Below are positions 1 through 5,161 of a stretch of 5,161 nt of DNA, piece by piece. Made by a program: the position numbers and the translations under genes. The notes under the pieces are model-generated. The model was not told the DNA's origin. It made no database searches and worked only from the letters and a program-made list of their open reading frames with translations. Source of the stretch: Neorhizobium sp. UBA7851 (GTDB lineage: Bacteria > Pseudomonadota > Alphaproteobacteria > Rhizobiales > Rhizobiaceae). The stretch is taken from assembly GCA_002500765.1 (NCBI GenBank), contig DLSX01000248.1, positions 1 through 5,161 on the forward strand, written 5' to 3'. Numbering within the stretch: position 1 is the first letter of the stretch; each line of letters begins with the position of its first letter.

Positions 1-1
1 C

Positions 2-2830
2 GCCTATGACGGGGCGTCCCCTGTCACGCGCGAGCTTCTGGATCTCTGGCGCAGCGATCAGCGGATGCAACGTCTGTTCTTCGCCCAGATCGAAGCAGCC
101 GAGACGATCATCTTCCTCGTCGAGGCGAAGGACGTCTATCGCAAGGGACTTCCCGAAATCCCGAAGGACGAGCCGGGACTGGAGGCCAAGGCGGCCGGTG
201 TGCGCGCCTTCCTGCGCTACGCCTGCAAGATGGCAACCGGCAGCGGCAAGACGACCGTAATGGGCATGCTGGCCGCCTGGTCGATCCTGAACCGCGTGGC
301 CTCACCGCGGGACGACCGGTTCTCGGACACCATCCTGATCGTCTGCCCCAACGTGACGATCCGCGAGCGGCTGCAGGAGCTGGATCCTGCGCTCGGCGAT
401 CTCAGCCTTTACCGGACACGGCAGCTGGTCCCACCGCACCGCATGGAAGAGCTGCGGCGTGGCGAGGTCATGATCGCGAACTGGCACCGGCTGGCGAAGA
501 AGGAGACCAATTCGGTCAACGGCGACAGCGCCAAGGTGGTTAAGACCGGTGAGCCGGTCGAGGTGGTGAAGAACGCAGGCAAGGCCAACGAGAGCGTCGA
601 GACGAAGTATTTCGAATCCGATCAGGCCTGGTTCAAGCGCATCCGGCGGGAGCTTGGCAGCGGCAAGGGGCGGAGCCCGCACTGGCTGATCTTCAACGAC
701 GAGGCGCACCACGCCTACCGCCGCGGCGACACGGCAACCGAGGAAAGCCTCGACGAAGACAAGGATCTCGCGAAGAAGAACGCCCGGGAGGCCACGATAT
801 GGATCGAGGGCCTGGACCGGATCAACAAGCGCGCGGGCGGCAGCCGGCGGCGTGGGATCAACCTCTGCGTCGATCTGTCGGCGACGCCGTTCTACATCCA
901 GGGCTCGGGAAACGAGGTCGGGAAGCCGTTCCCGTGGGTCGTGTCCGATTTCGGTTTGCTGGATGCGATCGAGTCCGGGCTTGTGAAGATTCCGCAGCTT
1001 CCGGCCCGCGACGTGTCGGGCGCCGAGGAGGCCGCCTACTTCAACATCTGGCGCTGGGTTCAGGCGAAGGCCAAGGAGGATGGCCTCGGCACGAACATCA
1101 CGCCCGAGATCGTGATGAACTACGCGTCCGCGCCCATCAACCTGCTGGCGCAGGAGTGGCACGAGCGCTTCCTCGAATGGGAACAGCATTCCAAGCAGCA
1201 GCAGAAGCATCCGGTGCCGCCGGTGTTCATCGTCGTGTGCCGAGACACCGCCGTTGCCAAGGAAGTCCATGACTGGCTGGCGAATGGGAACGACAGCTAC
1301 GGGGTTTCTCCTGCCTGGTTCCGGAACGCGCCCGGGCATGAGGTCACTGTCAGGATCGACTCGAAGGTCATGGAGGACATCGAGGAAGGCGGTTCAAAGG
1401 ACGAGACCAAGCGGCTTCGATTCATTCTCGACACGGTCGGCAAACCGGAATGGCCGGGCGGCAAGATCCCCGAGGACTGGTCCGAGCTGGTGCGAAAGCA
1501 CAACGACAAGGTGGCCAGCGATGACAACGACGGTTCGCTGAACTGGATCGATGAGCGCATCCCGCCAGGGCGCGACGTCCGTTGCATCGTTTCGGTCGCG
1601 ATGCTGGCGGAGGGCTGGGACGCCAACACGGTCACGCACATCGTCGGGCTTCGTCCGTTTGGATCACAGCTCCTGTGCGAGCAGGTCGTCGGGCGGGCAT
1701 TGCGGCGCAAGAGCTATGCGCTCGACGAGGAAACCCAGATGTTCGCCGAGGAGACGGCCAAGGTCTTCGGTGTCCCCTTCGAGCTCATTCCCTTCAAGGT
1801 GAAGCCGGTCGGTCCGCAACCGCCGCAGCCAGATCCGAACCACATATACTCCGTCCCTGAGAAGGCCGAGTTCGAGATCACCTTTCCCATTGTGACCGGC
1901 TACCACCAGTCGGGCCAGTTCGATGTGCATATCGACTGGAGCAAGGTCGCCAAGGTGACGATCGACCCGATGAAGATTCCACAGGTGGTTGAGCTGACCC
2001 CTCTGACAACACCTGACGGGACATTGGCGGCATTCGGGCCGGGTGAACGCCCGATCCTCTCGTTGAAGGACTGGCGCGCCCGGTTTCGCGATCAGCAGGT
2101 TGCGTTCAGGTTGGCACGTGAGATCTGCGACCGCTGGCTTTCGGACAACGGCGCCGAAGCAGTTCCAGTCCAGCAGCTCTTCCCGAAGGTCGCATTCGCG
2201 GCGAAGCGCTTCCTTGCAGAAAAGCTTGATCGAAAGGGTGATAGCCGGCCGTGCGACGTGCTGCTGGTCGGCGAATACATGCAGGCTGCCATCGGCTCCC
2301 TGCTCGAAGCCATCAAGAAGGGATCAGCAACAGGCGGCGGCGAGGTTGCCATCATTCCCCAAGGTGCAGCCGGTAGGGGAAGCACGCTCTACGTCGATTT
2401 CCACACGACGAAACAGATCTACCCGGTCACGAGGTGTCATCTGAATGCAATGGTGGCTGACACGAAGAAGTGGGAGCAAAGTGCCGCCTTCCTTCTCGAC
2501 AGCCATCCGGGCGTGAAGAGATGGGTCAAGAACGACCGGCTGGGGTTCACGATCCCCTTCCGGCATCGTGGCCTGCTGTCGCGCTACATCCCCGACTTCA
2601 TTGTTGTCACGGATCGGGACGAGAACGTCATCGTCGAGATCAAGGGCCAGGTCACTGACGATGCAGACGCCAAGGCGAAGGCCGCTGAGCGATGGGGGGA
2701 AGCCGTCAATCGCCTCGGTGAGCACGGTGTATGGAGATACCTATTGGTAGAGGATCCGGGGCGGCTCGGCGTCCAAATGAACGCGTTTACTCAGGACAAG
2801 TGGGAGGAAGGTCCATTTCAGCTTTCGTAG
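2..2830 (+). CDS. Type III-like restriction endonuclease, helicase-nuclease subunit (5' end outside window)
   Basis: The frame is open from base 2, and the residues before the first in-window Met (base 65) read as typical family sequence (RELLDLWRSDQRMQRLFFAQ). The start is therefore upstream; 942 residues are visible. Counting from base 2, the SF2 helicase motifs are: Walker A ATGSGKT at 78-84, DEAH at 233-236, SATP at 293-296, a second RecA domain from about 408, AEGWD at 536-540, and QVVGRALRR (motif VI, arginine fingers) at 561-569. A C-terminal nuclease motif follows: PD at 864-865, then E879-I-K881, i.e. PD-x13-ExK. The family cleaves foreign DNA after ATP-driven translocation in the cytoplasm. 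The order and length fit Res-type subunits and resemble what is annotated as the BPTD_3080 family; that name is from memory. No frameshift or missing catalytic residue is visible. No methyltransferase follows, so a partner, if any, is upstream. Confidence is high for the domains and moderate for the exact system. Confidence 0.9.
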   Translation, partial: AYDGASPVTRELLDLWRSDQRMQRLFFAQIEAAETIIFLVEAKDVYRKGLPEIPKDEPGLEAKAAGVRAFLRYACKMATGSGKTTVMGMLAAWSILNRVASPRDDRFSDTILIVCPNVTIRERLQELDPALGDLSLYRTRQLVPPHRMEELRRGEVMIANWHRLAKKETNSVNGDSAKVVKTGEPVEVVKNAGKANESVETKYFESDQAWFKRIRRELGSGKGRSPHWLIFNDEAHHAYRRGDTATEESLDEDKDLAKKNAREATIWIEGLDRINKRAGGSRRRGINLCVDLSATPFYIQGSGNEVGKPFPWVVSDFGLLDAIESGLVKIPQLPARDVSGAEEAAYFNIWRWVQAKAKEDGLGTNITPEIVMNYASAPINLLAQEWHERFLEWEQHSKQQQKHPVPPVFIVVCRDTAVAKEVHDWLANGNDSYGVSPAWFRNAPGHEVTVRIDSKVMEDIEEGGSKDETKRLRFILDTVGKPEWPGGKIPEDWSELVRKHNDKVASDDNDGSLNWIDERIPPGRDVRCIVSVAMLAEGWDANTVTHIVGLRPFGSQLLCEQVVGRALRRKSYALDEETQMFAEETAKVFGVPFELIPFKVKPVGPQPPQPDPNHIYSVPEKAEFEITFPIVTGYHQSGQFDVHIDWSKVAKVTIDPMKIPQVVELTPLTTPDGTLAAFGPGERPILSLKDWRARFRDQQVAFRLAREICDRWLSDNGAEAVPVQQLFPKVAFAAKRFLAEKLDRKGDSRPCDVLLVGEYMQAAIGSLLEAIKKGSATGGGEVAIIPQGAAGRGSTLYVDFHTTKQIYPVTRCHLNAMVADTKKWEQSAAFLLDSHPGVKRWVKNDRLGFTIPFRHRGLLSRYIPDFIVVTDRDENVIVEIKGQVTDDADAKAKAAERWGEAVNRLGEHGVWRYLLVEDPGRLGVQMNAFTQDKWEEGPFQLS

Positions 2831-3180
2831 ACCACCGCTGAATGGTCGAGCAAAATCTACCGACCAAAGCTCGTTCAGAGGCTGGTTGGATTTCGGTTCC
2901 TTTCCAAGAACGCCACTGGCATCGAAGTGTTCAGGTGAGGCGAGGAACTGTCCCTTCATTTTCAGTTGGTTACGGGCTCTACACCGAATCCGCGCAGTCG
3001 AGAGGTCCGGAGAATATCGACCCTGAGAGACCGCCTTCGGGCCTCCTGGCGCTGGCGGCGGTGCTCAGCCCCACCCGCATAACCCTCGAAAACAACGGAA
3101 AAATCCGGCCTCAGCCGGATCGGGAGAACGCTTTCGCGGGGGCAAGTGGCGGAGGGGATGGGTCTGCCGTCGAACCTTCT
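2831..3180. other. Gene-free stretch, left half of the old IS target
   Basis: No recognisable gene lies between the restriction gene stop and the insertion sequence. I see no convincing terminator directly after the restriction gene. A + strand frame runs from ATG 2842 to the IS boundary. Once the IS is removed, it continues as CCA TTC TTT CGC TAA at 4566-4580, giving 117 residues. A - strand frame is likewise restored. Neither resembles a family I know. The only clear signal is a - strand terminator hairpin at 3098-3120. Confidence 0.4.
3098..3120 (-). terminator. Intrinsic (rho-independent) terminator, minus strand
   Basis: Read on the - strand, a perfect 7-bp stem ATCCGGC / GCCGGAT (arms 3114-3120 and 3103-3109) closes a 4-nt loop (3110-3113). 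It runs straight into a run of five T (the last stem base plus four). It lies outside the insertion sequence. It would stop transcription leaving the IS, or transcription of an older - strand unit, before it meets the converging restriction gene. On the + strand there is no T-run after the stem, so it is one-directional. Confidence 0.6.
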
Positions 3181-3185
3181 CTTGT
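3173..3185 (+). other. Left insertion junction: target half AACCTT, CT core, element end
   Basis: The old target reads AACCTT followed by CT (3179-3180). The element's 3' terminal CTTG begins at 3181. The same CT occurs at 4564-4565, so the crossover dinucleotide is present at both junctions, as expected for IS110-family recombination, which makes no longer target duplication. The CT assignment is supported by the four RNA guide matches described for 3224-3377, all of which include it. Confidence 0.6.
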
Positions 3186-3198
3186 GGATGCCGCCCTC
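3184..3198 (+). repeat. Subterminal inverted repeat, 3' (transposase-distal) end of the IS
   Basis: The sequence GTGGATGCCGCCCTC is the inverted partner of 4544-4558 (GTGGATGCCGCTCTC on the - strand). The two match at 14 of 15 positions, including 11 in a row. It lies 3 bp inside the element end. Such subterminal repeats separate IS1111-subgroup elements from the rest of IS110. Confidence 0.75.
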
Positions 3199-3223
3199 AT
3201 TTGCAAGGAATTTCTGAACCTTA

Positions 3224-3377
3224 GACATGTGATCGAGTGCGGACTCTTGTCAGGCCTGTTCACGCGGCCCGATAGATGCCGCTGGCCGAGATGGTGATGC
3301 GCGGACTGGGGCCAAATCTCCAACAGCGAGCTCGAAGCTCTGAGAAGGTTTCTGGTTTGCCCAACCCGGATCATGTC
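3224..3377 (-). ncRNA. Putative bridge RNA / seekRNA of the IS1111-type element (core)
   Basis: This stretch lies in the non-coding part downstream of the transposase, the expected place in IS1111 elements. In transcript order there are four segments. AACCTTCTC (3350-3342) equals the left target flank at 3173-3181. TGGAGA (3322-3317) equals the opposite strand of the rebuilt target TCTCCA. CCATCTC (3294-3288) equals the 5' element end plus core at the circle junction. ACAAGAG (3250-3244) equals the opposite strand of the 3' element end (3179-3185). The two target segments flank a 5-bp hairpin (3328-3332 with 3336-3340, loop CGA on the + strand). They sit in an internal loop closed by 3309-3316 with 3356-3362 (7 pairs, one bulge). 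A further hairpin (3265-3269 with 3284-3288) lies between the donor segments. A long-range pairing (3224-3234 with 3369-3377) could close the whole. Target loop before donor loop is the order known for bridge RNAs. The true 5' and 3' ends are unknown. The folding was done by eye. Confidence 0.6.
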
Positions 3378-3446
3378 GATCATTTGCCCATGCAGTTCAT
3401 GCCTTCCTCACAACTCTGCGGTCCGGTTTCGCGGTTTGCTGCCGGA

Positions 3447-4478
3447 TCAAGCAGCGCTGGCGATCACCGGATCGCGATAGCCCTCACCGCGCGTGAGCAT
3501 CGCCCAGATGCCGCGCGCCATCTTGTTGGCCAGCGCAAAGGCAGCGACCATCGGCGGCTTGCGTTCGAGCAGGCGTGCCAGCCAGGAATTGTAGGGCGCG
3601 CCCCTGCGCAGGGCCCAGCGGATCACGGCCATCGCACCGGTGACGAGCAGTCGCCGGATGTCGCGCTGGCCCATCTTCGAGGTTTTCCCGAGCCGCTGCT
3701 TGCCGCCGGTCGACGCCTGTCGCGGGACTAGCGCCAGCCAAGCCGCAAAGTCGCGCCCTCGTTTGAACTGCTCCATGGGAGGGGCAAATGTTTCGACGGC
3801 CAGTGCAGTGATCGGGCCTACACCCGGCATCGTCTGCAGCTGGCGCGGCATTTCCGCTTCGTTCGACAAGGCCGCGATCCTGGCTTTCAGCGCATCGATC
3901 CGGCCGGTCAGCTGGTTGATCTGGTCGAGGAGCATCTGGCAGATCTCGCGCGCCAGATCGGGAATGTCGGCGTCAGGATCTGCGATGACCCGTTCCAGGC
4001 GCGGCAAATAGCCGATCCCCACGGGGGCGACATGACCGAACTCGTAGAGGTGCGATCTCAGCGCATTCACGGCTTCGGTGCGTTGCTTCACGAGCTGTTC
4101 GCGCGTCCGGAACGCAACCGCTCGGGCTTGCTGTTCTTGGGTCTTGGGTTCCACAAACCGCATGGTTGGTCGCAGCGCCGCCTCGACGATCGCTTCCGCA
4201 TCGGCGGCGTCATTCTTCTGGCGCTTGATGAACGGCTTGACGTAGTGCGGCGCAATCAGCCGGACCTTATGCCCGTGGCGGGACATTTCCCGCGCCCAAT
4301 GATGCGCACTGGCGCAGGCCTCCATCACCACGAGGCACGGCGGCTGCTCCGCCATGAACCGGGCAAACTGTGGTCGCGTCAGCTTCTTGCGGAACACGAC
4401 GGACCCGTCCGCCGCGGCACCGTGCACCTGGAACACGTTCTTTGCGAGATCGATGCCGATGATGGTAACCTCTCCCAT
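3447..4478 (-). CDS. IS110-family (IS1111 subgroup) transposase
   Basis: This is a 343-residue RNA-guided recombinase of normal length for the family, moving the element through a circular intermediate. The N-terminal RuvC-like DEDD domain starts IIGIDLAKNVFQVHG. The acidic residues are D10, E53 (VMEACASAHHWA), D90 and D93 (KNDAADAEA). A helical linker covers roughly 115-210. The C-terminal transposase domain contains MPGVGPITALA (217-227), GRDFAAWLALVPRQ (241-254) and the presumed nucleophile Ser256 in RQASTGGK. An upstream GTG at 4685 would add 69 residues. I reject it because that extension crosses the element's inverted repeat and end, whereas ATG 4478 has a strong ribosome binding site and gives the usual family N-terminus. 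No frameshift or stop is present, so it is probably functional. The bridge-RNA candidate lies directly downstream. Confidence 0.93.
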   Translation of the reverse strand: MGEVTIIGIDLAKNVFQVHGAAADGSVVFRKKLTRPQFARFMAEQPPCLVVMEACASAHHWAREMSRHGHKVRLIAPHYVKPFIKRQKNDAADAEAIVEAALRPTMRFVEPKTQEQQARAVAFRTREQLVKQRTEAVNALRSHLYEFGHVAPVGIGYLPRLERVIADPDADIPDLAREICQMLLDQINQLTGRIDALKARIAALSNEAEMPRQLQTMPGVGPITALAVETFAPPMEQFKRGRDFAAWLALVPRQASTGGKQRLGKTSKMGQRDIRRLLVTGAMAVIRWALRRGAPYNSWLARLLERKPPMVAAFALANKMARGIWAMLTRGEGYRDPVIASAA

Positions 4479-4485
4479 GGATGCC

Positions 4486-4494
4486 CTCTCCTTC
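4486..4494 (-). promoter_or_regulatory. Ribosome binding site of the IS transposase
   Basis: On the - strand the sequence GAAGGAGAG ends 7 nt before ATG 4478, and its AAGGAG core leaves a 9-nt spacer. This decides the start in favour of 4478 over the upstream GTG at 4685. Confidence 0.75.
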
Positions 4495-4530
4495 AGCTTG
4501 TGATACAACACCGCAAGCTTGGCACATTGC

Positions 4531-4555
4531 GATGCCGTCTGGGGAGAGCGGCATC
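4531..4555. repeat. Short inverted repeat at the 5' end of the IS
   Basis: GATGCCG (4531-4537) and CGGCATC (4549-4555) form a 7-bp stem with an 11-nt loop. The outer arm is part of the subterminal inverted repeat, so the inner arm is an extra, opposite copy of the repeat core. It may be a transposase binding or leader-hairpin feature. A second short stem, AGCTTG (4495-4500) with CAAGCT (4514-4519), lies between it and the transposase start. Confidence 0.5.
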
Positions 4556-4558
4556 CAC
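4544..4558 (-). repeat. Subterminal inverted repeat, 5' (transposase-proximal) end of the IS
   Basis: On the - strand this reads GTGGATGCCGCTCTC and pairs with 3184-3198 (14/15). It ends 5 bp before the CT core, or 7 bp from the end if the core is counted. That differs from the 3-bp offset at the other end. Confidence 0.75.
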
Positions 4559-4570
4559 CCCATCTCCATT
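4559..4570 (+). other. Right insertion junction: element end, CT core, target half CCATTC
   Basis: The element ends CCCAT followed by the CT core (4564-4565). The old target resumes with CCATTC. Joined to the left flank, the empty site reads AACCTT-CT-CCATTC. That site fits both presumed target guides of the RNA. Confidence 0.55.
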
Positions 4571-4800
4571 CTTTCGCTAAAGCCTGAGCCTTCGCCGGAA
4601 GCGCATAACGCACTGCATCAAAGCAACAATTTTCCGGAACGCCTTCGATTCGAACCGACCGAGCGGCCGCGCAAAACGCGACCACGATGCGAGGCGCCTA
4701 GCTCAATCAGACCAAACTCCCAGCCGGCCTTGAGGTCAGCCCGAGAGCTCTTGAACAGTGGCGCTGGGTGGTATCCGTCCGGCGTGACTGCTCTGCCACG
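4566..4800. other. Gene-free stretch between the two insertion sequences
   Basis: This is the right half of the IS1111-type element's target, up to the IS66 end. I cannot identify a gene. On the - strand one frame stays open across it (stop at 4618), reading TPDGYHPAPLF and later LKAGWEFGLIELGASHRG. It also continues through the IS66 fragment, so it is at best a remnant. Another - strand frame (GTG 4685) joins, after IS removal, to a frame ending at 2962 (112 residues in all), but it would run through the terminator at 3098-3120. Confidence 0.35.
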
Positions 4801-4965
4801 GTAAGAGAGTGATCGATAGTGTCCACTATGGATGGTGGACACTATGGGGCGGCGGTGGCGCGTCGGACGAAGCGGCTCTGGACGGACGAGGAGAAGCGGT
4901 CGATCTGTTTTCAGAGGACGGCTCCGGGCGCGTCCGTTGCTCAGGTCGCGCGCCGCTACGCGATG
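4801..4965 (+). mobile_element. IS66-family element, left-end fragment
   Basis: The fragment starts GTAAGAGAGTGATCG, the GTAA start typical of IS66-family terminal repeats. The first IS66 gene, tnpA, begins 27 bp in. Homology by eye ends after the codons RRYAM (4965), and no tnpB, tnpC or right end follows. The 8 bp before it (4793-4800, CTGCCACG) would be the target duplication, but the second copy cannot be checked because the right end is missing. Confidence 0.7.
4816..4845. repeat. 11-bp perfect palindrome over the IS66 tnpA start
   Basis: ATAGTGTCCAC (4816-4826) and GTGGACACTAT (4835-4845) are perfect inverted copies with an 8-nt loop. The tnpA start codon (4828-4830) lies in the loop. 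In RNA it could mask initiation; in DNA it could bind transposase next to the terminal repeat. Confidence 0.7.
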
Positions 4966-4977
4966 CTGAAGAAGTAG
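4828..4977 (+). pseudogene. tnpA: IS66-family TnpA, truncated
   Basis: The frame encodes 49 residues starting MDGGHYGAAVARRTKRLW, then TDEEKRSICFQ, then APGASVAQVARRYAM. This is the familiar N-terminal helix-turn-helix part of IS66 TnpA (Transposase_8 type). Family members run on with NANLIFKWL and usually reach more than 100 residues. Here the frame changes to LKK and stops at 4975. The catalytic subunit of IS66 is TnpC, which is absent, so the fragment cannot move by itself. No strong ribosome binding site precedes the ATG. Confidence 0.75.
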
Positions 4978-5161
4978 TGCGACTGCGCGTTCATTCAGGC
5001 CTGATGACCTGGGCGTCGGCTGGTCCTGAGATCCTGAGATCATGGCCGCGTCCGGATCGGCCGTGCCCCAACCCTTGCCGCCTGCCTCCGTGCACGCCCT
5101 CACAAGGCGTCCCCCGCCTCCTGCGACCGAACTTCCGGCCGGGCTGCGGAAAGCCGCGAGC
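4978..5161. other. Unassigned sequence beyond the IS66 break
   Basis: It does not continue IS66 in any frame I can read. On the + strand a frame from ATG 5042 stays open to the window edge (40 residues, rich in Pro and Ala). On the - strand a frame starts at 5103 and runs back through the IS66 fragment. Neither is convincing. Confidence 0.3.
5024..5039 (+). repeat. 8-bp tandem duplication
   Basis: TCCTGAGA occurs twice in direct succession (5024-5031, 5032-5039), followed by a partial third copy, TC. It is probably a small slippage event. Confidence 0.5.

Larger units (their letters stand above)
3181..4565 (-). mobile_element. IS110-family insertion sequence, IS1111 subgroup
   Basis: The element is about 1385 bp, with its transposase on the - strand. 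The subgroup call rests on three observations. First, there are subterminal inverted repeats at 3184-3198 and 4544-4558. Second, the 5' non-coding part is short (about 85 bp, 4479-4565). Third, the 3' non-coding part is long (266 bp, 3181-3446), which is where IS1111 members carry their guide RNA. The repeats lie 3 bp from the 3' end and 7 bp from the 5' end, which matches my recollection of the spacing in IS1111-type elements. Removing 3181-4565 rebuilds a target reading AACCTT-CT-CCATTC. Transposase, ribosome binding site, repeats and putative RNA are all intact, so the element may be active. The ends are inferred from one copy and are not confirmed by a second copy or an empty site. Confidence 0.82.

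Noticed and set aside
302..1339. Long minus-strand open frame opposite the restriction gene
   Set aside because: It is an antisense shadow in GC-rich DNA. The + strand carries the helicase motifs.
3030..3062. Inverted repeat ACCGCC / GGCGGT as a terminator for the restriction gene
   Set aside because: The 6-bp stem has a 21-nt loop and no T-run, which is expected by chance at this GC content.
3184..3300. CRISPR-like or iteron array from the repeated GATGCCG words
   Set aside because: The copies are irregularly spaced and in both orientations, and they are explained by the IS ends.
3276..3731. Plus-strand frame over the IS 3' non-coding region
   Set aside because: It overlaps the transposase end in antisense. 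The stretch is better explained by the guide RNA.
4032..4580. 182-residue plus-strand frame opposite the transposase
   Set aside because: It is antisense to the intact transposase and runs through the IS end, so it is an overlap artefact.
4479..4685. 69-residue N-terminal extension of the transposase from GTG 4685
   Set aside because: It crosses the element's subterminal repeat and outer end into flanking DNA and does not look like the family. ATG 4478 has a well-placed ribosome binding site.
4618..5103. 161-residue minus-strand frame
   Set aside because: It passes through the IS66 terminal repeat and antisense to tnpA, so it cannot be one original gene. Only its distal part (before 4801) might be a remnant.

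Overview
The window is GC-rich, with codons ending mostly in G or C. It looks like the accessory (plasmid or genomic island) DNA of an alphaproteobacterium. That placement rests on composition and on the style of the proteins, not on a marker gene. Three blocks can be read.

Block 1 (1-2830, + strand) is most of a large type III-like restriction helicase-nuclease. Its reading frame is already open at the first base, so the true start lies upstream. A DEAD/DEAH-type SF2 helicase core is followed by a C-terminal PD-(D/E)xK nuclease motif, and all key residues are present. No methyltransferase or other defence gene lies downstream, so any partner must be upstream of the window.

Block 2 (3181-4565, - strand) is a complete-looking IS110-family element of the IS1111 subgroup, about 1385 bp long. 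It has a 343-residue DEDD/serine transposase with a good ribosome binding site. It has 15-bp subterminal inverted repeats (14/15 matching) and a 248-bp non-coding stretch between the transposase stop and the repeat at the 3' end. In that stretch I found four short segments that match, in order, the two flanks of the insertion and the two ends of the element. All four run through the same CT dinucleotide. The two target segments sit on either side of a hairpin inside a closed internal loop. This is the layout expected of a bridge RNA (seekRNA) that guides the recombinase, and it fixes the element ends to the base. Removing the element rejoins reading frames on both strands of the old target.

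Block 3 (4801-5161) begins with the left end of an IS66-family element, starting GTAA, and the first 46 codons of its tnpA. The element breaks off there. The last ~190 bases are unassigned. The stretches 2831-3180 and 4566-4800 were contiguous before the IS1111-type element arrived. They hold no gene I can identify, only an intrinsic terminator on the - strand. The overall picture is a restriction gene followed by a landing zone with at least two successive insertion sequences.
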